Below are positions 24,982 to 33,440 of a stretch of 53,763 nt of DNA, piece by piece. Below the pieces are notes generated by a model that worked only from the letters and a program-made list of their open reading frames with translations, ran no database searches and was not told the DNA's origin. Numbering within the stretch: position 1 is the stretch's first letter; every line of letters starts with the position of its first letter. A program made the position numbers and the translations under genes. The stretch is from JANXLS01 sp038227045 (lineage in GTDB: Bacteria > Planctomycetota > SZUA-567 > H5-PLA8): positions 1-53,763 of the forward strand of contig JBBRQD010000030.1 of NCBI GenBank assembly GCA_038227045.1, written 5' to 3'.

Positions 24982-25413
24982 ATGTCAGTACAAAATTTGA
25001 TTGAAAAGGCGGAACGCAGCGGCATCAAGGCGGGCCGTGCGGAGAGTTTCACGATCGGCGATACGGTCGACGTGCACGTGAAGATCACCGAAGGCGAGAA
25101 AGAACGCATTCAGATTTTCAGCGGCATTGTCATCGCCAAGAAGGGCTCGCGCATCAACGAGTCGTTCACGGTGAGGCGGCTGGTGGGCAACGAAGGCGTG
25201 GAGCGCGTGTTTCCGATTCACAGCCCGACGATTGACAAGATCGACGTGAAGAAGAGCGGCAAGACGCGCCGCGCGAAACTTTATTATCTGCGCGACCGCG
25301 TCGGAAAAGCGACTCGCCTGGCCGAGGCCACCGAGACCCTGGTCAAGCCGCGCGCTTCAGCGAACAAGCCGGCTGCGCCGAAGGCGGAGACGCCTGCGAA
25401 GGCCGAAAAGTAA
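24982..25413 (+). CDS. rplS: 50S ribosomal protein L19
   Basis: A 143-residue L19 with GDTVDVHVKITEGEKERIQIF, SGIVIAKKGSRINESFTVR, GVERVFPIHSPTID and RRAKLYYLRDRVGKATR. L19 lies at the subunit interface. The C-terminal 30 residues (ASANKPAAPKAETPAKAEK) are an Ala/Lys/Pro tail like that of S16 here. AAGGAG stands seven bases before the ATG. It is the last gene of the ffh cluster. Confidence 0.97.
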   Translation: MSVQNLIEKAERSGIKAGRAESFTIGDTVDVHVKITEGEKERIQIFSGIVIAKKGSRINESFTVRRLVGNEGVERVFPIHSPTIDKIDVKKSGKTRRAKLYYLRDRVGKATRLAEATETLVKPRASANKPAAPKAETPAKAEK

Positions 25414-25428
25414 TATTTAATTTTGAAC

Positions 25429-25458
25429 GCGGAGTGCCGGCATCTTATGGCACTCCGC
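25429..25458. repeat. 10-bp perfect inverted repeat after rplS
   Basis: GCGGAGTGCC (25429-25438) pairs with 25449-25458 (loop 10). No T-run follows, so termination is uncertain; it may mark the end of the rplS message or the leader of the next gene, whose ATG is 17 bases on. Confidence 0.5.
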
Positions 25459-25475
25459 ACTCAGGACTATAGAAA

Positions 25476-26207
25476 ATGCGTTTGCGGGTCTGTATCATAC
25501 TGGCGGCCGTTGCGGGCGCGGCGGGGTCGATGGTCCTCGCGGTGGATATGTATCGCCGTCTCGCGTCCGCGGAGCGCAGTGCGATGGAAAGCGCGCAGGC
25601 CACGCATGCCACCGGCCTGGTTTTTGGCGCGGCCCACGTGCTGGGGACGGCCGGCATGGGCGTTTTGTTTTTTGCGATCGGACTGCTTTTGCTCGCCGAG
25701 AAAAAAAGGTCGGCCGCGGCGGTGAGCGTTGCATCATCGAACGCTTCCACGGAGCAAGCGGCCGACGTGGCGGCTAGCGTAGTCGTTCCGCTTGGCGAAT
25801 ATGCGCAGGCGGGCGAACTGCCCGCAAGCGACGACAGCGAAACCCATTCGGCTGAATTGTTCGCGTTGACACGCAGACCCAGCACGCACAATTTCCCGTC
25901 CTCGCCGCCCGATCCGGCCGCGCCGTTGCGGGCTTCCAATGATATCGATGTCGTGCATGTTTCGCCGGCGCCCGAGCACAACCCGATGGCCGATTCCGGC
26001 GTGGAAGAGATCGGCACACCGATTCCGGTCTCGGATACTGAATTCCGCCGCGCCGTACTCTATGAAAAGGTGCTTCAGGAACAGGGCGAAGTGCCGGAGG
26101 GTATTTTGATCGAGAGCGAATCGAAAACAATCGATGCGGTGTTGGGAAACGGCGGCGATGAACCGGCACCCACACCTCCATCGCCGCCTTCGCGTGCGCA
26201 GAATTAG
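25476..26207 (+). CDS. membrane protein of unknown function with disordered tail
   Basis: A 243-residue protein. Two membrane helices (residues 5-23, VCIILAAVAGAAGSMVLAV; about 48-74, GLVFGAAHVLGTAGMGVLFF) flank a short loop. The remaining 165 residues are Pro/Ser/Ala-rich and acidic, probably disordered, with one ordered-looking piece (DTEFRRAVLYEKVLQEQGEV). I recognise no family. It follows rplS by 62 bases with a hairpin between, so it may be read through from the ribosomal operon. Confidence 0.65.
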   Translation: MRLRVCIILAAVAGAAGSMVLAVDMYRRLASAERSAMESAQATHATGLVFGAAHVLGTAGMGVLFFAIGLLLLAEKKRSAAAVSVASSNASTEQAADVAASVVVPLGEYAQAGELPASDDSETHSAELFALTRRPSTHNFPSSPPDPAAPLRASNDIDVVHVSPAPEHNPMADSGVEEIGTPIPVSDTEFRRAVLYEKVLQEQGEVPEGILIESESKTIDAVLGNGGDEPAPTPPSPPSRAQN

Positions 26208-26268
26208 CAGTAGTCCACATTAATTACGTCGCAACGAGTCTCCTGTCGCGCCTCTGTTGAGGATTCTT

Positions 26269-27582
26269 ATGCGTTTCCGTTCTGTCCGGTTATTCCAATG
26301 CTTTTTTTCGGCTCTCTTAAGCGCACGGGCTATCAGCGGCGAAATCGAAGCGCCCGGTTTCGACATCCCCACCACCGGCGCATTCAATCCGGCGCTGCGC
26401 AGTTTCGACGACACACTCGTGGCGTTCATGAAACGTCATGCGATTCCCGGTGGCGCGCTGGCCATCATTCAAGACGGCAAGCTGATCTACGCGCGGGGGT
26501 ACGGGTTTGCCGATCGCGAACAGAAAACGCCGGTTCTTCCCACCTCGCTTTTTCGCCTGGCCAGTGTTTCAAAACCAATTACGTCGGCGGCGGTGATGAC
26601 GCTTGTTGACAGCCGGAAACTCGATCTTGACGCCAAAGTTGTCGCGCTGCTTGGATGGGAACCGTTCTTAAAAGCCGGCACGGCGGAAGACCCGCGCATT
26701 CGAGACATCACGGTGCGGCACCTGTTGCAGCATTCGGGCGGCTGGGATCGCGGCAAGAGCGGCGATATCATATTCAAACATTTCCAGATCGCGGCGGACA
26801 TGGGCATTCCCTCGCCTCCGGACCACGCATCGTTGATTCGATGGGGACTCGGGCAGCCGCTCGATTTCGCGCCGGGCAGTAAATTCGCATATTCCAATTT
26901 TGGGTACTGCGTTCTCGGGCGCGTGATTGAAAAAGTCTCCGGGCAACGCTATGAGGATTATGTTCGCAAGCACGTTCTGGCGCCGATGGGTATTGACGAC
27001 ATGCGTATTGGCGAAGGGCGGCAGCGCGAGCGGAAAGAGCATGAAGTCTGTTATTACGATCCTCAAAACACGCTGGCGCGAAACGTCTTTTCAGGCGACG
27101 GCCCGGACCTCGTGCCGCTGCCCTACGGTTTCGCGTCGCCTCAAACGATGGATGCGCACGGCGGCTGGATCGCGTCGGCGGTCGATCTCGCGCGGTTTGC
27201 GGCTGCGCTGGATCGTCCGGGCGCGCAACCAGTATTGAGCGCCGAGTCGGCTGCTCTCTTGTATGCGCGGCCCGTCCCGCCGCTGGGACTCAACCCCGAT
27301 CAGTCGCCGGCGGATGTGTACTACGGAATGGGGTGGAGCGTGCGGCTGCTTGGCAAGACGGGCAAAATCAATGTCTGGCACAATGGCGCAATGCCGGGGA
27401 CGTCGACGCTCCTGGTGCGGCTGGCCAGCGGGCGCTCCTGGGCCGTGCTATTCAATCAGCGATTTGACGGAAAAGGCACCGATGATATCGATCCCCTGCT
27501 GCATCAGGCTGCGGCGAAAGTGACTGTGTGGCCGACGGCTGATTTATTTGAATCGTATCGAATCGGCGCTCAAAAACGATGA
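26269..27582 (+). CDS. secreted serine hydrolase of the class C beta-lactamase family
   Basis: A 437-residue exported enzyme (ATG 26269 with GAGG at 26260; signal peptide to about AISGE). The penicillin-binding fold motifs are present: SxxK at S99-K102 (LASVSKP), YxN at Tyr208 (YSNFGY) and HxG near residue 370 (HNGAMPG). The VRHLLQHSGGWD segment is typical of the family. Members include esterases, D-aminopeptidases and peptidoglycan-editing enzymes; beta-lactam resistance cannot be inferred. It converges with pckA, leaving 24 bases. Confidence 0.88.
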   Translation: MRFRSVRLFQCFFSALLSARAISGEIEAPGFDIPTTGAFNPALRSFDDTLVAFMKRHAIPGGALAIIQDGKLIYARGYGFADREQKTPVLPTSLFRLASVSKPITSAAVMTLVDSRKLDLDAKVVALLGWEPFLKAGTAEDPRIRDITVRHLLQHSGGWDRGKSGDIIFKHFQIAADMGIPSPPDHASLIRWGLGQPLDFAPGSKFAYSNFGYCVLGRVIEKVSGQRYEDYVRKHVLAPMGIDDMRIGEGRQRERKEHEVCYYDPQNTLARNVFSGDGPDLVPLPYGFASPQTMDAHGGWIASAVDLARFAAALDRPGAQPVLSAESAALLYARPVPPLGLNPDQSPADVYYGMGWSVRLLGKTGKINVWHNGAMPGTSTLLVRLASGRSWAVLFNQRFDGKGTDDIDPLLHQAAAKVTVWPTADLFESYRIGAQKR

Positions 27583-27606
27583 GCGCGGCGTTCCGTTCCA
27601 TCGATC

Positions 27607-29229
27607 TCACACCTTGGGTCCGGCCGCTTCGATTTCCGCTGCCGCGCCTTTGCCGGTTTCCGTGAAATTTTTGACGAATCGAGCGGCGAGATCCAGCGCC
27701 TTCGCATCGTACGCCGCTTTGTCCTTCCACGTGTTGCGGGGGACTAGAACTTCCGGCGGTACTCCCGGGCATGTCAGCGGGATTTCCAGTCCGAAGACCG
27801 GTTCGCGAATCGTCTCGGATTTGTCGAGCGCGCCGCTCAACGCGGCTCTCAACGCCGCGCGCGTATGATGGATGCTCATGCGCTTGCCGACACCGAAGGG
27901 TCCGCCCGTCCAGCCCGTGTTGACCAGCCAGCATGCGGACTTGTGCGCAGCGATTTTCTTTCCCAGCAGCGACGCGTACACGCCGGGCGGATGAACCATG
28001 AACGGTGCGCCGAAACAGGCGCTGAACGTCGCCTCCGGATCCTTGCCCATGCCGGCTTCGGTGCCCGCGACTTTTGCCGAGTAGCCCGAGATGAAGTGAT
28101 ACATGGCCTGCTCGGCCGTGAGGCGGGCGATCGGCGGCAGAATGCCGAAGGCGTCGCAGGCGAGAAAGACGACATTTTTCGCGTGGCCGCCAAGCGATGG
28201 GCGCACCGCGTACGAAATCAGCGCCAGAGGATATGCGGCGCGCGTGTTTTCGGTGATGGACGCGTCGTCGAGGTTCAAGCGCCGCGTGATGGGATCGACG
28301 ACGACGTTCTCGAGAATCGTTCCAAACGCCTGCGTGCGCGCGTAGATTTCAGGTTCCTGCTCGGCATTCAGGCGGATCACTTTGGCGTAGCAGCCGCCTT
28401 CGAAATTGAAGACGCCGGAATCGCTCCAGCCGTGTTCGTCGTCGCCAATCAGGTTACGTTCCGGATTGGCGGAGAGCGATGTTTTTCCAGTGCCGCTGAG
28501 CCCAAAAAAGACCGCGGTGTCGCCGCCCGTGCCATTGGCATTGACGGGGCCGATGTTGGCCGAGCAATGCATCGGCATGACGCCTTTCAGCGGCATCAGG
28601 TAATTCATCAGCGAGAAGACCGACTTCTTGATTTCGCCCGCGTAACCGGTGCCGCCGATCAGCACGATTTTCTTTGTCAAATGCAGCACGATGAACGTCT
28701 CCGTGCGCGTGTGATCCATGGACGGCACGGCGTAAAAATTGGGCGCATGCAGCAGTGTGATTTGGGGCGTGTGAACAGTGAAATCGTGGCCGTCGGGGCG
28801 GACGAACATCGTCCGGGCGAAGGATGCATGCAGCGCGGATTCGGTGATCACGCGCAAGGGCATGCGATGTTCCGGATCGGCGCCGGCGAAGGCGTCCTGG
28901 ACGAAAATATCCTTGTGCTGAAAATACGCGGTCATGCGGGCCAGCAGCGTGTCGAACGCGTGTTCGCTGATCGGGCGATTGATTTTTCCCCAGCCCACGT
29001 GAGACTTGCTGGCGGATTCTTCGACGATGTAGCGATCCTGAACGGCGCGGCCGGTGAACTTGCCGGTATTGATCACCAGCGGCCCGCGATAGGCGATCTG
29101 CGCTTCGCCGCGTTTGACGGCTTCTTCACACAACACGGACGTGGGAAGATCGTGGTAGACGGCGCGCGGATGCGTGACGCCCAAGGCTTCGAGTTCCGGG
29201 AGCGATTTGTAATTGCCGGGAGCGGTCAT
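27607..29229 (-). CDS. pckA: phosphoenolpyruvate carboxykinase (ATP)
   Basis: A 540-residue ATP-type PEP carboxykinase: oxaloacetate plus ATP to phosphoenolpyruvate, CO2 and ADP, the first committed step of gluconeogenesis. Motifs: NTGKFTGRAVQDRYIV at the start, GGTGYAGEIKKS (192-203), MPMHCSANIG, the P-loop GLSGTGKT (243-250), and DDEHGW with the metal-binding Asp. The Walker A form and length fit the ATP rather than the GTP enzyme. GGGGA lies eight bases before the ATG. A 608-residue open frame on the opposite strand is a shadow. Confidence 0.97.
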   Translation of the reverse strand: MTAPGNYKSLPELEALGVTHPRAVYHDLPTSVLCEEAVKRGEAQIAYRGPLVINTGKFTGRAVQDRYIVEESASKSHVGWGKINRPISEHAFDTLLARMTAYFQHKDIFVQDAFAGADPEHRMPLRVITESALHASFARTMFVRPDGHDFTVHTPQITLLHAPNFYAVPSMDHTRTETFIVLHLTKKIVLIGGTGYAGEIKKSVFSLMNYLMPLKGVMPMHCSANIGPVNANGTGGDTAVFFGLSGTGKTSLSANPERNLIGDDEHGWSDSGVFNFEGGCYAKVIRLNAEQEPEIYARTQAFGTILENVVVDPITRRLNLDDASITENTRAAYPLALISYAVRPSLGGHAKNVVFLACDAFGILPPIARLTAEQAMYHFISGYSAKVAGTEAGMGKDPEATFSACFGAPFMVHPPGVYASLLGKKIAAHKSACWLVNTGWTGGPFGVGKRMSIHHTRAALRAALSGALDKSETIREPVFGLEIPLTCPGVPPEVLVPRNTWKDKAAYDAKALDLAARFVKNFTETGKGAAAEIEAAGPKV

Positions 29230-29267
29230 GTCATTTTCCCCGAGTTGGCAAAGGGTTTCTCAACAAT

Positions 29268-29314
29268 AAAAAAGCGGAATGGGAATCGAGTTTATCGCTC
29301 GCGCCCCATTCCGC
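29268..29314 (-). terminator. intrinsic terminator of the repeat-rich membrane protein gene
   Basis: On the minus strand a perfect 10-bp stem (29314-29305 with 29283-29274) is followed by six T (29273-29268). It lies 67 bases after the stop of the leftward membrane-protein gene and before pckA. Confidence 0.85.
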
Positions 29315-29381
29315 ATTGTGCAATTCCCATGCCTCAATCCCGAAACAGAATTCAACTTTGTCAGCCGTGCTGTAATTGCTG

Positions 29382-30554
29382 TTATTTGTCCTTCGAATCG
29401 GCGGGCGCAGCCGCTTTGTTTTCCGCCGGAGCTTTGGCATCAGCGGGAGCCTTGGTATCAGCCGGTGCTTTGGTATCAACCGGTGCCTTGGTATCAGCCG
29501 GTGCCTTGTTGTCCGCGGGCGCTTTGTTTTCTGTCGGCGCGGGTGCCTTTGTCTCAACAGGCTTCGTCTCGGTTTGTTTCGGCCCTTCGCTGACTTTTTG
29601 GACCGCCTTGCGGAAGAAATCGTCTTCGTCCGCCAAGACGACGACCATGATTTTCCCGCCGGTGTTGACGGGATCTTCCTTGGCCGGATGAACGATCCTC
29701 GTGGCGATAACCACCGGAATCAACTTGTCTTTGTCAGAAGCCAAGCCGTATTTGACGATCAGGTCTTTTTCGTCCGGAATTCCCGACTTGTTCAGTTCCT
29801 TCAGCTTTTGGTGTTCCAAATCGTCGACGAGCAGGAACTGGTCGTGCTTCTCTGTCTGCTTCTTGTCTTTGTAGTCGCGGTTGTAGACGACGTTGTAAAT
29901 TTTGGAGTTGCCCTTGAACGGAGCGAAGAGCTTGGACGGGTCTTTGGGATCGACCGGGTCTTTTCCCACGCTGAACAGGGTGCCGACATCGACGGCTTTT
30001 TTCAATTCGTCCTTCGCCAACTTGACGTTGTTTTCAAGAATCTTATCTTGAGCATCTTTCGCGCGTGTAAATTCGTCGACTGTGCCTTTTTTAAAGTATC
30101 CGACGGTTAGCGCGATGACGAGAATGGCTAACAGGCCGCCCGCGGCGATCAGGATTTCTTTCATCGGCAACGCGGGTTTCTTTTTGGCGACGGGCGCGTT
30201 CTGACTGGCACGCCGCGAAGAAGAGGTGTGAGCGCGGGTCGGAACCGGGGGTGGCAGCGGCACTTCGACCTGCCGAACGCTCGATCCCGCCGGTTTAGCG
30301 GTAGTTCGGCCGCTCACGCTGGATGGGGCCGAGCGGCCACTGACGGTGGATGGAGCCGACCGGCCGCTGGCGGAGGGTGGAGCCGACCGGCCGCTGACGG
30401 CGGCTGGGGCCGAGCGGCCGCTGGTGGCGGCTGGAGCCGAACGGCCGCTGGCGGAGGATGGGGCTGTGCGGCCACTGGCGGAGGATGGGTCCGAGCGGCC
30501 ACTGGGTGGGCGAACTGGCGTTTGTCTTGCGCTCGTTCTCTTTTCGTCTGCCAT
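29382..30554 (-). CDS. bitopic membrane protein with repetitive N- and C-terminal tails
   Basis: A 390-residue protein with one membrane helix (133-153, ILIAAGGLLAILVIALTVGY). The N-terminal side has seven nonapeptides of the form SGRSAPxxx (18-80). The C-terminal periplasmic side has a folded segment of about 180 residues (HDQFLLVDDLEHQKLKELN, GGKIMVVVLADEDDFFRKAV) and ends in hexapeptides KAPADT/KAPADN (336-390). The basic, disordered tails on both sides suggest protein-protein or cell-wall contacts; function is unknown. AGGGGA precedes the ATG. Confidence 0.75.
   Translation of the reverse strand: MADEKRTSARQTPVRPPSGRSDPSSASGRTAPSSASGRSAPAATSGRSAPAAVSGRSAPPSASGRSAPSTVSGRSAPSSVSGRTTAKPAGSSVRQVEVPLPPPVPTRAHTSSSRRASQNAPVAKKKPALPMKEILIAAGGLLAILVIALTVGYFKKGTVDEFTRAKDAQDKILENNVKLAKDELKKAVDVGTLFSVGKDPVDPKDPSKLFAPFKGNSKIYNVVYNRDYKDKKQTEKHDQFLLVDDLEHQKLKELNKSGIPDEKDLIVKYGLASDKDKLIPVVIATRIVHPAKEDPVNTGGKIMVVVLADEDDFFRKAVQKVSEGPKQTETKPVETKAPAPTENKAPADNKAPADTKAPVDTKAPADTKAPADAKAPAENKAAAPADSKDK
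30300..30503. repeat. 27-bp tandem repeats encoding SGRSAPxxx units
   Basis: About seven 27-base units coding for the nonapeptide repeats of the membrane protein. The copies differ mainly at the last three codons, consistent with repeat expansion and later drift. The 3' end of the same gene (29385-29549) has 18-base units coding KAPADT. Confidence 0.75.
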
Positions 30555-30733
30555 GGGGTCCCCTGAATTCTCGTCCTGGCGTGGAGTCGCGTTAAGTCAC
30601 GTGATTTTAAATATCAATCTGACTTGTTCAGTATACGGAGGGTCCGCGAAAAAAAAGCACAGAATATGTGTGAAAATGGGGCGAATCGAAAATTAGTTGT
30701 GCGCAAGTGGGGTGGCGAGGTTTGGAAAAAACG

Positions 30734-31573
30734 CTATGGCACCTGGGCCGGCTGGGCGTCCGCGCCCAGCATTTTGATCGTGCGATCGGTTTTCCAGGGG
30801 CTTTTTGGGTTCGCGCTTTTATACGGCTGCGCAGCCGGGTCGTTGTCGCCCGCACCCAAATATGTTTTCAGCAGCGTTTCAATGGGCCGCCTGGCGTTCT
30901 CGTTTCCGGTGCGCGCGCCATCGAGCCAGTCCTGAATGCGCTGTGCGCCCGCAATGTCCATCGCGGCGGACTGCAAGTCCGGAAAGCGGCCCAGATAGGC
31001 TTCGCTCAGTTCTTTTGTCGGCAACGTTTCGGGCGGAAGCACGACGGGCGCGTCCGGCGTCACCGTGTTCGGCGCGGGGCGTTGAGGTTCCTGGGCCGGG
31101 GCCGCGGGTTTAACGGCGGGATCTGCTGGCGCGGTCTCATTTGTCGCTGTTGCGGACGCCGACTTTTTCTTGACGGCGGATTTCTTTTTCGACGCGGCGG
31201 CCTGTTTCCCGCCATCGTTCTTGTCTATCGCGTCCTCTTTGTGTGCGCTCTTGCCCAATACGACTTTGCGGGCCATTTCGGTATCCGTCAACAATTCTTC
31301 GGTTCGGCCGGAGCGTTCCCCAATGACGATGTTGCGAATTGCGGTGCGTTGCAATGTGCGCTGTGTTTTCTTCTCCGGATCTTTCGCATCCGTCTCGACG
31401 ATGACGACGCCCGCCGGAGACATCATCAGAATCAGGCATTGAATTTCGGTGCCGTCGTTCAAGACAATGGTGTCGAGGCGCGCGTTGACTTCAATGTCGG
31501 CGCGTGCGCCCGCACAGAAGACGAGCGTCAATGTGATGGAAAGAAGTGCTGTTCGATACATGGAACGATCCAT
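30734..31573 (-). CDS. secreted protein of unknown function
   Basis: About 279 residues. It has a signal peptide (YRTALLSITLTLVFCAGARA). The mature N-terminus is a small beta-rich segment (IVLNDGTEIQCLILMMSPAGVVIV, QRTAIRNIVIGER) resembling a DUF2950/Sm-like barrel pattern seen in secreted PVC proteins, then a Lys/Ala/Pro-rich linker (ASKKKSAVKKKSASATA) and a helical C-terminus (AMDIAGAQRIQDWLDGARTG). Two Mets, 31573 and 31561, could start it; neither has a strong ribosome site. It lies upstream of the repeat-rich membrane protein on the same strand, 179 bases apart. Confidence 0.62.
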   Translation of the reverse strand: MDRSMYRTALLSITLTLVFCAGARADIEVNARLDTIVLNDGTEIQCLILMMSPAGVVIVETDAKDPEKKTQRTLQRTAIRNIVIGERSGRTEELLTDTEMARKVVLGKSAHKEDAIDKNDGGKQAAASKKKSAVKKKSASATATNETAPADPAVKPAAPAQEPQRPAPNTVTPDAPVVLPPETLPTKELSEAYLGRFPDLQSAAMDIAGAQRIQDWLDGARTGNENARRPIETLLKTYLGAGDNDPAAQPYKSANPKSPWKTDRTIKMLGADAQPAQVP

Positions 31574-31651
31574 ACCGTTCAAAACGTTCAAAACCCGAAA
31601 AGGTCACCGGGTGAATTGTGGCGCGGCATGAGGAGAAAGTCAATGCGGTCG

Positions 31652-31678
31652 TTGCACAATTCGGTTGAATCAGATAAT
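31652..31678 (+). promoter_or_regulatory. possible promoter of miaE
   Basis: TTGCAC (31652-31657) and GATAAT (31673-31678), with a short 15-base spacer, 33 bases before the miaE ATG, which has AAGGAG ahead of it. Confidence 0.3.
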
Positions 31679-31710
31679 AAGTGAGGGTGACGTTTGTAAG
31701 GAGTTAAGCG

Positions 31711-32295
31711 ATGTCCGCATTTCTTGGATTGCATTATCACACGCCGCCCGAGTGGGCGGATCGCGTGCTTGCCGAGCCGGGGCCGTTGCTGTTGGATCAT
31801 CTTTTTGCCGAGAAAAAGGCCGCGGCGATGGCGTTGCACACGCTGAAAGTTCACGGCAAACGGTTTCCCGTATTGAAGCAACTCATGACCGATCTTGCTA
31901 ACGAAGAATTCGAACATGCCGACCGCGTCGAAAAGATTCTGAAAAACTACCCCAAGCCGGAGGCTCAGAAGGGCGGCAATCGCTACGCAAAAGGATTGCG
32001 CAAGCTGTGGCAGGTTCAAGGGCGCGACAGTTTTCTGGACATGCTGCTGGTCTGCGGCCTGATCGAAGCGCGCAGCGCCGAACGCTTTCGCCTGCTGGCC
32101 GACACCGCGCACGGCACGGAACTGGGCAGTTTTTACGAAGATCTGTACGCGGCGGAAGTGAACCACTATTTGTTGTTCACGAATCTGGGCGTCGATTTCT
32201 TCGGCGAAGAATTGACGATGCAGCGGCTGAATGAAATGCGGGTGGTCGAAGCGGAACTGATCCAATCTATGCCGGCTGGACCGCGGATACATTAA
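31711..32295 (+). CDS. miaE: tRNA-(ms2io6A)-hydroxylase, MiaE family
   Basis: A 194-residue ferritin-like diiron protein of the MiaE family, which hydroxylates the isopentenyl group of ms2i6A37 in tRNA. The expected ligand set is present: E34; E66xxH69 (NEEFEHAD); E119 (LIEARSAER); E149xxH152 (AEVNHY). Lengths between ligands fit a four-helix bundle. The substrate-making genes miaA and miaB are not in the window. AAGGAG supports the ATG. Confidence 0.9.
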   Translation: MSAFLGLHYHTPPEWADRVLAEPGPLLLDHLFAEKKAAAMALHTLKVHGKRFPVLKQLMTDLANEEFEHADRVEKILKNYPKPEAQKGGNRYAKGLRKLWQVQGRDSFLDMLLVCGLIEARSAERFRLLADTAHGTELGSFYEDLYAAEVNHYLLFTNLGVDFFGEELTMQRLNEMRVVEAELIQSMPAGPRIH

Positions 32296-32307
32296 CGGCT
32301 AACGGCC

Positions 32308-32536
32308 TTTAAACATCGAATCACGCGGATCTGCGCGAATCTTCGCGGATAATTTTAGAGGGTTGGCGATTTGGGATAATTTAAAGAACCTGATTTATCA
32401 ATGTGACATTTTGATTTCTTTGTGATTTCAAGGATGGCGGACTACAGTTGGGTCTTTGGTGTTTCAAAGTTCGCGCTGCCAAAACCAAAATACATCCGCG
32501 AAGATTCGCGCAGATCCGCGTGATTCGATGTTTAAA
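32308..32536. repeat. 229-base element bounded by a perfect 43-base inverted repeat
   Basis: Bases 32308-32350 and 32494-32536 are exact reverse complements over 43 bases; pairing stops at once on both sides. The arms contain TGCGCGAATCTTCGCGGAT-type sequence; the 143-base centre is AT-rich, with no open frame. It fills the gap between miaE and etfB. The size and perfect arms resemble a MITE or a structured non-coding RNA; no target-site duplication is evident at the edges. Confidence 0.85.
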
Positions 32537-32583
32537 AACAGTTTGTATTCGCCGTTTTTCGGTGTTGAAGGAGCGAAAGTTCT

Positions 32584-33360
32584 ATGAAAATTGCCGTGTG
32601 TCTTAAAGCGGTTCCTTCCACGACTGCCGACATTCGCCCTGCCGCCGATGGCAAATCGCTGCAGTTGGGCGGTGTCGAGATGCTGGTCAATCCCTACGAT
32701 GAGTATGCGCTTGAAGCGGCGTTGAAACTGCGCGAGGCGTTTCCGGGATCGACGATTCTGGTTGTGACGGCCGGCGGCGACGAGGCGGCGAAATGCGTGC
32801 TGCACGCGTTTTCGGTGGGCGCGGATACGGCGGTGCAGATCAAGGCCGCCGGGCTGAGCGCGCGCGGCGCAGCGCTGGCCGTGGCGGCGGCACTGAAGGA
32901 GTTTGCGCCGGATATTGTGTTGTGTGGGCGGCAGGCGATTGACGACGATCAGTGGGAATTTCCGGGGGCACTTGCTGAATTGCTGGACGCACCGCACCTG
33001 ACCGCGGTGACGGCGCTGTCCGTTGCGGCCGATGGAAAAAAGCTGTCGTGCAAACGGCGTTTCAACCGCGACGAACAGACGCTGGAGGCGACGTTGCCCG
33101 CCGTGGTGAGTTGCGATAAAGGATTGAACGAACCGCGTGCGGCGACGTTGAAAGGGCGGCTTGATGCCAAGAAGAAACTGCCTGCTTTGAAAACACCCGC
33201 CGATTTGGGTTTGGATCCTGCGGCGCTGAATTCGTCGCTACGTCTCGACACGTATTCACCGCCGCCGCAAAAGACTCCGGGAAAAACGATCGCGCTTGCG
33301 GCACCTGAAGCGGCGCGGGAGTTGGTTCGCTGGTTGCGCGAGGATGCCAAGGCGATTTAA
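32584..33360 (+). CDS. etfB: electron transfer flavoprotein subunit beta
   Basis: A 258-residue ETF beta subunit: MKIAVCLKAVPSTTADIRP, VNPYDEYALEAALKLRE, DIVLCGRQAIDDD and LPAVVSCDKGLNEPRA are the expected motifs. With EtfA it accepts electrons from acyl-CoA or other dehydrogenases via FAD. AAAGGAGCG-like sequence precedes the ATG. etfA follows 80 bases later. Confidence 0.95.
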   Translation: MKIAVCLKAVPSTTADIRPAADGKSLQLGGVEMLVNPYDEYALEAALKLREAFPGSTILVVTAGGDEAAKCVLHAFSVGADTAVQIKAAGLSARGAALAVAAALKEFAPDIVLCGRQAIDDDQWEFPGALAELLDAPHLTAVTALSVAADGKKLSCKRRFNRDEQTLEATLPAVVSCDKGLNEPRAATLKGRLDAKKKLPALKTPADLGLDPAALNSSLRLDTYSPPPQKTPGKTIALAAPEAARELVRWLREDAKAI

Positions 33361-33366
33361 CGAGGG

Positions 33367-33395
33367 TTTCAGGTTCCAAGTTTCAGGTTTCAGGT
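33367..33395. repeat. short TTTCAGG tandem repeat between etfB and etfA
   Basis: TTTCAGGT at 33367, 33381 and 33388, the last two in a 7-base period. It lies within the etfB-etfA message. No function is evident. Confidence 0.45.
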
Positions 33396-33440
33396 TTTTG
33401 CCCCGAATTTGCGTCTTGGTTAATGTGCGGAGTGATGCGG

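Noticed and set aside
27865..29691. 608-codon open frame on the plus strand opposite pckA
   Set aside because: It is antisense to a clear PEP carboxykinase, its translation is of low complexity and unlike known proteins, and it reflects the codon bias of the real gene.
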